From Sphingobacterium sp. (GTDB taxonomy: Bacteria; Bacteroidota; Bacteroidia; Sphingobacteriales; Sphingobacteriaceae): DNA of 54,091 nt. Shown here one piece after another: positions 1 through 7,343 of this stretch; position 1 is the stretch's first letter; each line of letters opens with the position of its first letter. The translations under genes and the position numbers were made by a program. The notes under the pieces were generated by a model. That model was not told where the DNA came from. It did no database searches and was given only the letters and a program-made list of their open reading frames with translations. The stretch lies in contig JALAGS010000098.1 in assembly GCA_022712315.1 (NCBI GenBank), positions 1 through 54,091 on the forward strand, given 5' to 3'.

Positions 1-54
1 AAGGAATACAATATAGCTATTTTTTTAATACTAGCTACTTTTTCTGATTATTCT

Positions 55-62
55 TACATTTG
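55..62 (+). promoter_or_regulatory. Candidate -7 promoter element of recR
   Basis: TACATTTG matches the Bacteroidota -7 consensus TAnnTTTG and ends four bases before the recR ATG, so a transcript from it would have almost no leader. No clear TTG -33 element is seen, and a chance match in AT-rich DNA is possible. Confidence 0.35.
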
Positions 63-66
63 CATT

Positions 67-681
67 ATGAATTTTTCTTCTAAACTTCTTGAGAACGCTG
101 TTGCTGAATTTGGCAAGTTACCTGGCGTGGGACAAAAGACGGCGTTGAGATTGGTATTGCACCTGTTGAAGCAGGCGGATTCGGACGTAGCCCGTTTTAC
201 AGCTTCGATCGATCGGTTAAAGGAGGATATTCAATATTGCCAGGAATGTTTTAATATTTCGGATCACAGTATCTGTGAGATATGCGCCTCATTTAAGCGG
301 GATAAAAGCTTAATCTGTGTTGTTGAAGATACCCGCGATGTGATGGCGATTGAAAATACAAATTCTTATCAAGGGGTATACCATGTATTAGGTGGTTTGA
401 TTTCACCGATGGATGGAATTGGTCCTGCGGATCTTAAAATAGAAGGATTGCTCAATCGGATCCAGCGGGGAGAAGTCGAAGAGGTTATTCTGGCACTTTC
501 TGCAACAATGGAAGGGGATACCACCATTTTTTATTTGTATCGGAAACTACGTGAGTTTGACGTTAAAATAACAACAATTGCCCGTGGGATAGCATTTGGT
601 GGAGAATTGGAATATGTGGATGAACTTACCTTAGGACGATCCATTGCAACAAGGGTACCTTATGAGCGCCATGTTGGTTAA
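67..681 (+). CDS. recR: Recombination mediator protein RecR
   Basis: RecR acts with RecO (and RecF) in loading RecA onto gapped, SSB-coated DNA in the cytoplasm. The 204-aa length is normal for the family. In order the protein shows a helix-hairpin-helix (LPGVGQKTALRL, residues 18-29), a four-cysteine zinc finger (Cys58, Cys61, Cys70, Cys73), a Toprim domain from about residue 81 (VVEDTRDVMAIE) and the C-terminal segment ending in VPYERHVG. The ATG at 67 gives the usual RecR N-terminus just before the HhH. It stands alone, and its stop converges with and overlaps by a few bases the end of the minus-strand oxygenase gene. Confidence 0.97.
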   Translation: MNFSSKLLENAVAEFGKLPGVGQKTALRLVLHLLKQADSDVARFTASIDRLKEDIQYCQECFNISDHSICEICASFKRDKSLICVVEDTRDVMAIENTNSYQGVYHVLGGLISPMDGIGPADLKIEGLLNRIQRGEVEEVILALSATMEGDTTIFYLYRKLREFDVKITTIARGIAFGGELEYVDELTLGRSIATRVPYERHVG

Positions 682-1853
682 TTGTATTTCAGGTAGATTT
701 GTTTGACTCCTTCATGAACCGTTCTTCCTTTGTTGATTTGCTGTTTTCGCCATAGGAGGTCATTGATTATGCGATTTGACCGCTTGTTTTTTAAGATGTT
801 GATATAGGCTATTTTGCCTATCATTGTTTTCTTTAAACCCAGCAATGAACAGGAGTAACTTCCCAATAGATAATGATTGTAATAGAGGTGGATTTCGCGC
901 ATCAGCTTTCGTTTCCATTTCGTGGTTGGATAGGCCGCTTTAACAGGTTCTTCCATAAGTGCCTGTGCCAAAGCTAAGCTGTCCTGATCACCTTCTTTTT
1001 GTGTCATTGTCCAATAATATAAAGCTTTGATGGCCTGCTCCTCCGAATCCGGCAGTAATTGCAAGGGGATGCCTAATAGTGTTCCAATATATTTCCATAA
1101 GTGAAAGAGACCTTCAATCTCATTTTCTAATACCTTGAATTTCATTAGCTTAAGACCAGTTAGATAAACTAGAGAAAAACCTAAGTTTGTTGCTAGCATA
1201 TCCCATGTGTTTAAGGGTATACCCCATTTTTCTACTTGCCAATAACCGTGCTTTATAATGTTCAATCGTGCGTAAGAGTGGATACATCGGGTCATTAAAA
1301 TAGCTTCAATTCCGATATTCCCTTTCTTTAATGCATTATTACCCGTGATGTCAACCCAAAAGGTTACCGTTTCCGTAAGACGTTTAACAGCTCCCTTTTT
1401 AAGTGCTCCTGTAAAAATTAAGGGTTTATTGATGGCACTGGATTCATAACCTCCCATAAGGACATAGTCGCGCAAGACAATGAGTCCAGATAAGCCCGAT
1501 CGTTGAGTAAGTCCAATTCCTTCTTCAATTTTAGTCCAGTCTAACCAGGATGGAGCTAGATCAAGGCTGTTTATAAAGTTAGTCAGCAAAGGCTCGTACG
1601 CAGCTTCAATACTTTTGCCTTTAAGAGCATCTTTGAGCAGCTGCTGCCCCTTGGAAAAACCAATTTTTAGATGAAGCTGCTCCACAAGCATGTCACAGCA
1701 GCTATCGTGCTGATAGAGTAAAGGGATAAATTGATCGGCATCGGAAAGCAGTGGTTTCTCCTGCAATTTATGGAGCAATTCGACACCAGGCCCCTTTGTC
1801 CAATAGAAAGAAAATGAACTTGTATTAACTTGGTATCTTTCGGGTATTTGCAT
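678..1853 (-). CDS. Oxygenase MpaB/Lcp family (DUF2236) protein
   Basis: This is a 391-aa predicted haem-dependent oxygenase of the DUF2236 family, which includes latex clearing protein (Lcp) and fungal MpaB. The match rests on the pattern R-x3-T (RLTET) followed by TRCIHSYAR. The His lies 34 residues after the Arg, the same spacing as the Arg164/Thr168/His198 set I recall for Streptomyces Lcp, where the His binds haem. An upstream in-frame TTG at 1874 would overlap the preceding gene, so I prefer the ATG at 1853, five bases after that gene's stop. It is the last gene of a three-gene minus-strand cluster. The substrate is unknown, and rubber cleavage should not be assumed. No signal peptide is seen, so it is probably cytoplasmic. 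Confidence 0.8.
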   Translation of the reverse strand: MQIPERYQVNTSSFSFYWTKGPGVELLHKLQEKPLLSDADQFIPLLYQHDSCCDMLVEQLHLKIGFSKGQQLLKDALKGKSIEAAYEPLLTNFINSLDLAPSWLDWTKIEEGIGLTQRSGLSGLIVLRDYVLMGGYESSAINKPLIFTGALKKGAVKRLTETVTFWVDITGNNALKKGNIGIEAILMTRCIHSYARLNIIKHGYWQVEKWGIPLNTWDMLATNLGFSLVYLTGLKLMKFKVLENEIEGLFHLWKYIGTLLGIPLQLLPDSEEQAIKALYYWTMTQKEGDQDSLALAQALMEEPVKAAYPTTKWKRKLMREIHLYYNHYLLGSYSCSLLGLKKTMIGKIAYINILKNKRSNRIINDLLWRKQQINKGRTVHEGVKQIYLKYN

Positions 1854-1858
1854 GCCTT

Positions 1859-2212
1859 TTATTGAATTGACCAAACTGTATAAGATCCAGTGAGTGTGAT
1901 CGTATCATTTGATTTATTAAACTTAAAGTCTATATAATCCATTTGACAAGATAAGATATCACTACAACAAAATTGACGGTCAATTTTAAAATGCAGCCTA
2001 AAAGAACCTCCAGTACCATCTGTATCAAATGAAAGTGCACTCATGCTTAAGTCACTTAACTGCGGACCGCCATCTTTATCCTCTAATTGCCCCACAACAT
2101 AGTCATTGATTACTTTCCGATGTTTTTCAATGAGGGGCAGGAGCTCCTGATCGGTGAATGGTATGATCAAATCGCCTTTTTTTATTTGGATTCGGATGTT
2201 TATTTCTGTCAT
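1859..2212 (-). CDS. Hypothetical protein, middle gene of oxygenase cluster
   Basis: I do not recognise a family for this 117-aa protein. It has no signal peptide or membrane segment. The N-terminus is charged and beta-rich (MTEINIRIQIKKGDL), the middle is acidic (EDKDGGPQ), and the C-terminal half looks like a beta-strand fold with a Cys-Cys pair (QFCCSDILSC) and alternating hydrophobics to the end (TLTGSYTVWSIQ). It starts 11 bases after the YgjP-like gene and ends five bases before the oxygenase ATG, so the three are probably cotranscribed. An accessory role to the oxygenase is inference from position only. Confidence 0.7.
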   Translation of the reverse strand: MTEINIRIQIKKGDLIIPFTDQELLPLIEKHRKVINDYVVGQLEDKDGGPQLSDLSMSALSFDTDGTGGSFRLHFKIDRQFCCSDILSCQMDYIDFKFNKSNDTITLTGSYTVWSIQ

Positions 2213-2223
2213 CTTATTATTGT

Positions 2224-2841
2224 CTACGAATAAAGATCTCTCCAGTTTGGGATATATAAACTGAAAATTGCTTCTGTTTCCTTACGGGTCTTATTTGCAA
2301 ATTTACAGAATGCCTTTAGAATAATCAGATTGAGGTGTTCTTTTTCAAAATCAATTAGTCGATTTGAAAAATGAAATCCACCTTCAACGATTCTAAAATC
2401 GCTCTTGGGTAATTTATGTATATTTACTGTAGTCACGTCATAAATATCCAATTGTTCCTCCCAGTAAGCAACTCGTTTTATTATTTCATTATACAGCAAT
2501 TCCTGACTCCACTTACGTAGTAATTTAAGAATGTTGGTATTCTTTTTTTGATGTACACATATACTCGTTGCTGTCAATTCAACAGCTGCTAGTGTTGCCG
2601 AAGGATAGATTTTGACCAAATAAGGTTTTCCAAATAGGTAGTAGGGATCTTCCAGATAGGAATAGGATGAACCTTCCGATTTACTTTCTGGAGGATTTAA
2701 TTTGATGTACGCTTTAAGGAAAGTAACATCGCAATGTGCTGGAGCATATACACGATAGGGTGATGAACTACCTAGAATTCGGATATAATCCTTATTCCAG
2801 GGGACTATTTCATAAAATATATCACCGATTTCGATTTGCAT
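2224..2841 (-). CDS. YgjP-like (DUF45) protein lacking the HExxH zinc site
   Basis: The 205-aa protein can be laid over the YgjP/DUF45 metallopeptidase family by eye. There is an N-terminal beta region, then a LFGKPYLVKIYP strand (69-80), then a helix LRKWSQELLYNEIIKRVAYWEEQL (108-131) and the C-terminal block. Where YgjP proteins have a YVIVHELCHL-type helix with the zinc-binding HExxH, this one has LIILKAFCKF (172-181), keeping the Cys but losing both histidines and the Glu. The downstream NHSxxFW motif is replaced by KTRKETEAIF, while the final Pro-x-[WY] segment (IPNWRDL) is kept. I infer a non-catalytic relative. The family call was made by pattern only and could be wrong. It is the first gene of the minus-strand cluster. 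Confidence 0.55.
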   Translation of the reverse strand: MQIEIGDIFYEIVPWNKDYIRILGSSSPYRVYAPAHCDVTFLKAYIKLNPPESKSEGSSYSYLEDPYYLFGKPYLVKIYPSATLAAVELTATSICVHQKKNTNILKLLRKWSQELLYNEIIKRVAYWEEQLDIYDVTTVNIHKLPKSDFRIVEGGFHFSNRLIDFEKEHLNLIILKAFCKFANKTRKETEAIFSLYIPNWRDLYS

Positions 2842-2958
2842 TTTCCAACGTTCAATTATAGACCTGTTCTAATGTGTCAAAATAACGATATTTTTTGCGT
2901 TAAAGAAATGCGATTTGAAAAAAGGATGAGATAGCATGCGGTCAATTCTAACAGCTAA

Positions 2959-3264
2959 ACGTATGAAGAACTAAAAACATACCTGTCAACGACATGCGAA
3001 AAGACCTTTTATAAGCACCTACAGGAACGTGGTATTTTAAAGCCTTCTAAGCACCTATTTTCTTTTGGACAGCAAATACCCGTCTTATATATTCGAGCAC
3101 TACAGAAAACCTGCAAACCCTCTGATTTCAAACGGTATCGATCCGCTCCAATTACCAAATCGGTATGTTGCATCTTCGTAGGTATCTCCAGCGCATCACA
3201 AAGCTTACACCCGAGATCCACCAGAAAGCTACCAAAAGCCTGTACCTGTTTAGTAGCTCTTTAG
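2959..3264 (+). pseudogene. Start-less reading frame, possible remnant of a small HTH protein
   Basis: A 102-codon open frame follows a stop at 2956-2958. It has no ATG, GTG or TTG near its beginning. Its first half reads like real protein (TYEELKTYLSTTCEKTF, then YKHLQERGILKP), with a pattern loosely like a helix-turn-helix, while the second half is low in structure and runs into the GTAC array. An ATG at 2936 in another frame gives MRSILTAKRMKN before a stop, and a single frameshift would join it to this frame. Equally, the whole may be non-coding. Confidence 0.2.
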
Positions 3265-3333
3265 TACCTTTCCAGTACCTTTTTGGTACACTCTCAGTAC
3301 ACTCCCAGTAGCTTAACAGTGAATCAATGGTAC
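3235..3333. repeat. Degenerate 11-bp tandem array, GTAC type (9 units)
   Basis: Nine consecutive 11-bp units run without a break in register. The last four bases of each are GTAC in six units, GTAG in two and GTGA in one, and the base before is usually A. Examples are CTCTTTAGTAC (3257), CTTTCCAGTAC (3268) and CTTTTTGGTAC (3279). The other positions are variable but pyrimidine-rich. The core is a palindromic tetramer repeated once per helical turn. Counting was done by hand on the sequence. Confidence 0.85.
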
Positions 3334-3512
3334 CTTCTGCTGCAAGGAATAGACTAATTAACCCGCTACCAACTTCTCACCAAATTCGCCCTTTCCGTGG
3401 GGGTTCTTCGAATTGGCGCCGGTTTTTCGTTGAGCCACACCAATGCTGCCCCGAAGAAAATGGGGATCAGCTACATAAAAGTTAGAAGAAGGACATCGCT
3501 ACACTTTTGGCT

Positions 3513-3721
3513 CTTCGGTTAGGCTTCGACTCCGTTTCGGGATTTCTTCGGGACATGGTCGAGACATGTTTAACACCCTCTCGGCACGGCTTCGGCTGCG
3601 CTTCGACTTCTATCCGAAGCACAGTCGAACAACAGTCGAAGCGATCCCGAAGAAGAGGCGACCTTGATACGACGCAGTCCCGAATAAATATCGAACAGCT
3701 CCCGAAGGCCAGCCGAAGAAA
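3513..3721. repeat. Degenerate 11-bp tandem array, TCGA/TTCGG type (19 units, two-sided)
   Basis: Nineteen consecutive 11-bp units keep CG at unit positions 4-5 in 18 of 19 cases (the exception is 3568-3578). The first nine units (3513-3611) mostly read CTTCGR, for example CTTCGACTCCG. The last ten (3612-3721) read YCGAA, for example AGTCGAACAAC, which is the reverse complement of the first type, while the CG stays in the same register. The switch is at 3611/3612. The two halves can pair in short blocks, so a transcript could fold into a long interrupted hairpin. The spacers between CG cores are not conserved. Confidence 0.88.
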
Positions 3722-3811
3722 GCTCCAACTTCTTTTTGCCTTTTTATATTCCTAAATAATATTGCAAAACGGGTTTTTTCTTATATTTATGTTATCTTCG
3801 GATTACTGCTT

Positions 3812-4663
3812 ATGTATCATATCAACGACCATTTTCCAATATTAGATCTTCAAAAATTCCAGGACCGGATTATCCCTGACTGTGATCTGCTTTTCCATGA
3901 ACTCACTGGCCCACGGGAGATTAATGAACCACATAAACACGATTTTTTTATACTTTTATTGTTTCAGAAGTCTGTAGGTACGCATACCATAGACTTTGAT
4001 CGTTTTGTACTTGGCACAAATCAGCTACATCTAGTTCTTCCTGGGCAAGTACATCAATGGCAGATGGCCGACCCTACCTACGCATTGCAGCTGATGATCA
4101 GTAGGCGCTGGTTTGAAAGCCTTTTGCCGGCATTGCGATTTCCCATTTCTTACTATTTGAAGCATTTAGTCATCAATCTTTCGGAAACAAGCTTTCAATC
4201 GTTATTAGCTGAATTCAAGGCAATTTCCGAAAATCTGAAGGAGAAGGAGATTTTATGGGAATTGGTATATGCACGGCTTAAAGTTATCATACTTCTAATC
4301 AGTAAGATTGTTCAGGATAATTTTGATGATTATGAACAATATCAGGATAATCCGATTATGGCAAAATTTGTCCAGCTTATCGATGAATGGTATAAAAGCG
4401 AAAAATCAGTCGCATTTTATGCCGAAAAACTAAATATTTCGGCGAATTATCTGAATGTGTTAAGCAATCGGGTTTTACAGAAGTCAGCTTCATTTTTGAT
4501 TCAGGAACGTGTTTTATTGGAAGCAAAGCGCTTGCTGAAAATTTCGGATAAAACGATCAAAGCTATTGTCTTTGATCTGGGGTTTTACGATAATGCAAGC
4601 TTCAGTAAGTTTTTTAAAAGCCATACGAACATGACGCCAAGTCAATTTAAAGCACAGCCATAA
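3812..4663 (+). CDS. AraC family transcriptional regulator
   Basis: This 283-aa protein has an N-terminal cupin-like ligand-binding half (histidine-bearing INEPHKHDFFILLLF, then LGTNQLHLVLPGQVHQW) and a C-terminal double helix-turn-helix over about residues 195-281. The first helix pair is YAEKLNISANYLNVLS, and the AraC signature follows as IKAIVFDLGFYDNASFSKFFK ending with NMTPSQFK. It lies 90 bp after the 11-bp array and 76 bp upstream of the amidohydrolase gene on the same strand, so that gene is its most likely target. The ligand cannot be told from sequence. Confidence 0.95.
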   Translation: MYHINDHFPILDLQKFQDRIIPDCDLLFHELTGPREINEPHKHDFFILLLFQKSVGTHTIDFDRFVLGTNQLHLVLPGQVHQWQMADPTYALQLMISRRWFESLLPALRFPISYYLKHLVINLSETSFQSLLAEFKAISENLKEKEILWELVYARLKVIILLISKIVQDNFDDYEQYQDNPIMAKFVQLIDEWYKSEKSVAFYAEKLNISANYLNVLSNRVLQKSASFLIQERVLLEAKRLLKISDKTIKAIVFDLGFYDNASFSKFFKSHTNMTPSQFKAQP

Positions 4664-4739
4664 TATCTACACAAGCTGTAATAATTCGTACAAAGATCAT
4701 TGTCTCAAATCAGTTAGCTTTGATGAAAATGATATAGGC

Positions 4740-5993
4740 ATGAATGAAATCAATCAAAATCAGGATACTTATTTGCTGAAGAATGTATTACTAGAAACAG
4801 GCTTTCTTTATGAGAAGGAAGAAGTTGTTGCGACGAAAACGGCATTATTTGATATTCAAATTGAGTCAAATAAAATAAAAAGTATTGATTCAGCGCAATC
4901 GACGACGAACGGAAAAGCCTTTGATGTGAAGGGTAAATTGGCATTACCACCATTTCGCGACATGCATATTCATTTGGATAAAACCTTATATGGTCTGCCC
5001 TGGAAGGCGGTATTTCCAAAAAACAGGACTGTAAAAGATATGATTGCCAAAGAACAGATGATCATCCCAGAATTGCTGAAAACCTCCGTCGAACGGGCCG
5101 AAAAGTTAATTGGACTATTGCAGGGCTATGGAACAAATTTTGCCCGCACCCATTTTAATGTAGATCCAACATCGGGGACGAAGTCATTGGAGCATTTGTT
5201 ACAGGCGCTGGAACATCTAAAATATTCATTTGCTGCAGAGTTAGTCGCATTCCCCCAACATGGCCTATTCTATACAGAGTCTGCGAAGTTAATGGAAGAA
5301 GTTGCGAAATGGGGAAAGGTGGATTTCATTGGCGGTTTGGACCCCTTTAGTATTGACGGCAGCATTGAGAAACCGATGGATCTGACTGTACAGCTTGCAT
5401 TGGACAATAAAAAAGGAATCGACATCCATTTGCATGAAGGCGGGGAATCAGGTGTGAAGACTATTCATTATCTGATCGATAAAGCACTGGAAAATCCAGC
5501 ACTGCAAGGACGCACCTTTATCAGTCACGCCTTCGCTTTGGGGTATATGCCGAAGAAAGATCTCGAATATACTGCAGAACGGCTTGCTGCGGCGAAAGTC
5601 GGAATATGTAGTTCTGTTCCTTTTCGCAATATGTTGATGCCATTTCCGGAATTGAAAAAGGCAGGAGTGGAAGTTTTTGTTGGAAACGACAATGTCCAGG
5701 ACCATTGGGGAACCTTTGGCAGTGGAAATATGCTGCAAAAGTCCAATCTCGCAGCACAGCTTTATGGTTATGAAACGGAGCTGGACCTTTCTCGCTGCCT
5801 TCGTTATGCAACCAATGGAAAAATTCCTTTAGATGACCAGGGCAATCTTGAATGGCCAAAAGTCGGGGATGACGCGAGTCTTTTGTTGGTCGATGCTAGT
5901 TGTTCGGCAGAAGCAGTTTCTCGTATCTCGACCATCGACGGGCTTATTCATCAGGGAAATGTCGTCAAGTGGGACAATAGTTATGAAGCTTAA
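4740..5993 (+). CDS. Amidohydrolase, cytosine deaminase-like
   Basis: This is a 417-aa metal-dependent hydrolase of the amidohydrolase superfamily, closest in layout to the CodA/N-isopropylammelide branch that deaminates cyclic amidines. Metal and catalytic motifs are all present: HIHLDK (His76, His78), HLHEGGE (His230, His232, Glu233 region), SHAFALG (His263) and GNDNVQDHW (Asp317 and following). No signal peptide is seen, so it is cytoplasmic. A strong hairpin terminator follows at 6023-6056. Substrate identity is not settled: cytosine, creatinine-like or other heterocycles are possible. It is probably under control of the AraC regulator next to it. Confidence 0.85.
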   Translation: MNEINQNQDTYLLKNVLLETGFLYEKEEVVATKTALFDIQIESNKIKSIDSAQSTTNGKAFDVKGKLALPPFRDMHIHLDKTLYGLPWKAVFPKNRTVKDMIAKEQMIIPELLKTSVERAEKLIGLLQGYGTNFARTHFNVDPTSGTKSLEHLLQALEHLKYSFAAELVAFPQHGLFYTESAKLMEEVAKWGKVDFIGGLDPFSIDGSIEKPMDLTVQLALDNKKGIDIHLHEGGESGVKTIHYLIDKALENPALQGRTFISHAFALGYMPKKDLEYTAERLAAAKVGICSSVPFRNMLMPFPELKKAGVEVFVGNDNVQDHWGTFGSGNMLQKSNLAAQLYGYETELDLSRCLRYATNGKIPLDDQGNLEWPKVGDDASLLLVDASCSAEAVSRISTIDGLIHQGNVVKWDNSYEA

Positions 5994-6022
5994 CTGAAAG
6001 CAGCGAATAATCAGGACATTCA

Positions 6023-6056
6023 AAATGCCAATTTCTCACATAGAAAGTTGGCATTT
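6023..6056 (+). terminator. Hairpin terminator of the amidohydrolase gene
   Basis: AAATGCCAA (6023-6031) pairs with TTGGCATTT (6048-6056), an inner TTTCT/AGAAA pairing extends the stem, and a T-rich tract follows. It also faces the end of the minus-strand lipoprotein gene and may serve both. Confidence 0.75.
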
Positions 6057-6077
6057 TTCATATTTTTGGGATAGCAG

Positions 6078-6665
6078 TTAGTGTAGGAAAGTCGTCTTGC
6101 AGTAATCTATTTTATAAGAACCTTGCTCATTGACCAATTGCACCTCATTTTTGGTACGGATGTTATCGCCATAGTCAATAAATACGATAAATTTGCTTTC
6201 AGTTATTTTGTCGATTTTAACATCCTTGATATCCAATGCATCATCATTACCTCTTCCAAATAACCAGGTTTCCTCCGTATATAAGGGATAGATTTTTTTC
6301 CATTTGGCTTTGTAAGCTGCCTCAGCTTTGGGTAGTTCTTCATCCGTGAGGTTAGATGGCCCGTAAATTTCATTGGCATCTTTTAAAAAGTCCCAGAAGC
6401 GCTTGGTACATAATGCTTCTTCTTTGTCTAGGTAGTAACAATATTTTCCAGATGCGGAACTTGTACATTGGAAAATCCCTTTCAACCAAGTTTCAGCTTG
6501 CTGATTCTGATCGACTGTCGGGTTCTGCTCCGCTGTCCCTGTGCTGTCTTTGAATGGAATCTGCTTTGCAGGATGTTCTATAGCAGTGCTTTTATGGTCT
6601 CGCGCTGAATTTGTACAGCTTGCTAGCATGCAAAACAGCACTATTGTTGCATATAAACTCTTCAT
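6078..6665 (-). CDS. Hypothetical lipoprotein
   Basis: This 195-aa protein starts with a lipoprotein signal peptide ending in the lipobox LASC (Cys17), so it is probably anchored in a membrane facing the periplasm. A Ser/Thr/Gln-rich linker to about residue 55 is followed by a globular domain with YCYYLDKEEALCTKRFWDFL and a beta-rich end (DIKDVKIDKITESKFIV, ending YKIDYCKTTFLH). The pattern loosely resembles DUF3828-type periplasmic domains, but I cannot confirm this. It is a single gene converging on the amidohydrolase terminator. Confidence 0.8.
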   Translation of the reverse strand: MKSLYATIVLFCMLASCTNSARDHKSTAIEHPAKQIPFKDSTGTAEQNPTVDQNQQAETWLKGIFQCTSSASGKYCYYLDKEEALCTKRFWDFLKDANEIYGPSNLTDEELPKAEAAYKAKWKKIYPLYTEETWLFGRGNDDALDIKDVKIDKITESKFIVFIDYGDNIRTKNEVQLVNEQGSYKIDYCKTTFLH

Positions 6666-7039
6666 GTTTTGATATCATCTTAATCTAGGGATAAAATTAG
6701 GATATAAATCGCATAACATGATCACGGATTACCGCTATATTCGAAAGAATATTCGCTGAAAAATCTAATTTCCCATTTTTCCTGAAATAAAGCAGAGCTC
6801 CATGCGCCCATCCTGTGACGAATAGACGCAATGCATCTGCGTAGTTAAGGATATTTAATCTTTTTTTGATACTGATTATTTACTTTTATTTTCTGTATAT
6901 CAGAGTTTTGTATTTATTTTTAGATTTCTCTTATTTCTTTTTATTGTTACGCAAATTCCCTGCGCATTAACCCAACGATATTTGTAATGTCAACAATGAC
7001 AAACGTTCTTTGGAAATTATAGCGAAAAGCTTAAAGATA
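6666..7039. other. Upstream part of the slipin-RtcB intergenic region
   Basis: This is AT-rich sequence without a plausible gene. A short inverted repeat ATATTC/GAATAT with a 4-base loop is at 6737-6752, and ACGCA/TGCGT flanks ATGCATC near 6808-6826. I found no TAnnTTTG element and no sigma-54 site that would place a promoter for the locus downstream. Confidence 0.4.
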
Positions 7040-7060
7040 TATACTTTATGATAAAGTATA
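7040..7060. promoter_or_regulatory. 21-bp perfect palindrome ahead of the tRNA-like array
   Basis: TATACTTTAT (7040-7049), one central G (7050) and ATAAAGTATA (7051-7060) form a perfect inverted repeat with 10-bp arms. The one-base centre suits a dimeric repressor operator better than an RNA hairpin. A second small hairpin (AAGAAG/CTTCTT, 7061-7077) follows directly. No regulator gene lies in the locus. Confidence 0.6.
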
Positions 7061-7182
7061 AAGAAGCCTCTCTTCTTCAAATGGCATCCTGGTCACCTGT
7101 TTCAATATAGCAGGTTAGTATTGTCCTCTATGAGATTCAATATACTGATAAAACGAGAAGATGAGAGGAAAATGCTAGTGTT

Positions 7183-7206
7183 AGAGGTTCGAGTCCTCTC
7201 CTGTGT
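7183..7206 (+). ncRNA. tRNA-like element 1 (T-arm and 3' tail only)
   Basis: A perfect five-pair T-stem AGAGG/CCTCT encloses the canonical loop TTCGAGT (7188-7194) and is followed by a seven-base tail. No convincing D-arm, anticodon arm or matching 5' acceptor strand is seen upstream, so this is either a relic or a 3' fragment. Confidence 0.55.
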
Positions 7207-7272
7207 AAAGGTAGCTCAAGGGTAGAGCATAGCAGCTAGTTGTGGGTCGCAGGTTCAAATCCTGCCTCTGAG
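7205..7272 (+). ncRNA. tRNA-like element 2 (good D- and T-arms, defective anticodon arm)
   Basis: T8-A9 precede the D-stem GCTC/GAGC (7214-7217 and 7225-7228) with loop AAGGGTA. The T-arm is GCAGG/CCTGC around TTCAAAT (7249-7265). Only 20 bases lie between the two arms and no five-pair anticodon stem forms. The piece around GTTGTGGG resembles a tRNA-His loop. The would-be acceptor strands (7205-7211 and 7266-7272) pair at only four of seven positions. It is not a functional elongator tRNA, but the two arms are intact. Confidence 0.65.
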
Positions 7273-7274
7273 TA

Positions 7275-7339
7275 ATCAGGGTAGTTCAGTCTGGTTAGAA
7301 CAACAGCTCAATCGTGTGGGTTCGAATCCCACTTCCATT
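7275..7339 (+). ncRNA. tRNA-like element 3 (good D- and T-arms, short anticodon region)
   Basis: The D-stem GTTC/GAAC (7284-7287 and 7298-7301) carries the loop AGTCTGGTTA with the usual GG. The T-arm is GTGGG/CCCAC around TTCGAAT (7316-7332). Only 14 bases separate the arms where about 22 are expected, so most of the anticodon arm is missing. The acceptor strands do not make a seven-pair stem. Confidence 0.65.
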
Positions 7340-7343
7340 TTCG

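Larger units (their letters stand above)
2842..3811. other. 970-bp gene-poor region with two 11-bp periodic arrays
   Basis: I find no convincing gene here. The stretch carries a reading frame without a start (2959-3264), the GTAC array (3235-3333), a 180-bp spacer, the TCGA/TTCGG array (3513-3721) and a T-rich leader before the AraC gene. Base composition shifts to GC-rich inside the second array, unlike the flanks. Confidence 0.7.

Noticed and set aside
3009..3221. Minus-strand 70-aa reading frame in the gene-poor region
   Set aside because: Composition is Cys-rich and irregular, no family pattern or start context is seen, and the opposite strand reads more like protein.
3235..3721. CRISPR array
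   Set aside because: The repeating unit is 11 bp with a conserved core of only four or five bases. There are no 25-40-bp repeats with unique spacers and no cas genes.
3507..3755. 82-aa plus-strand frame across the 11-bp array
   Set aside because: It starts at TTG, and its composition follows from the repeat. An 11-bp period passes through all three frames and is not coding.
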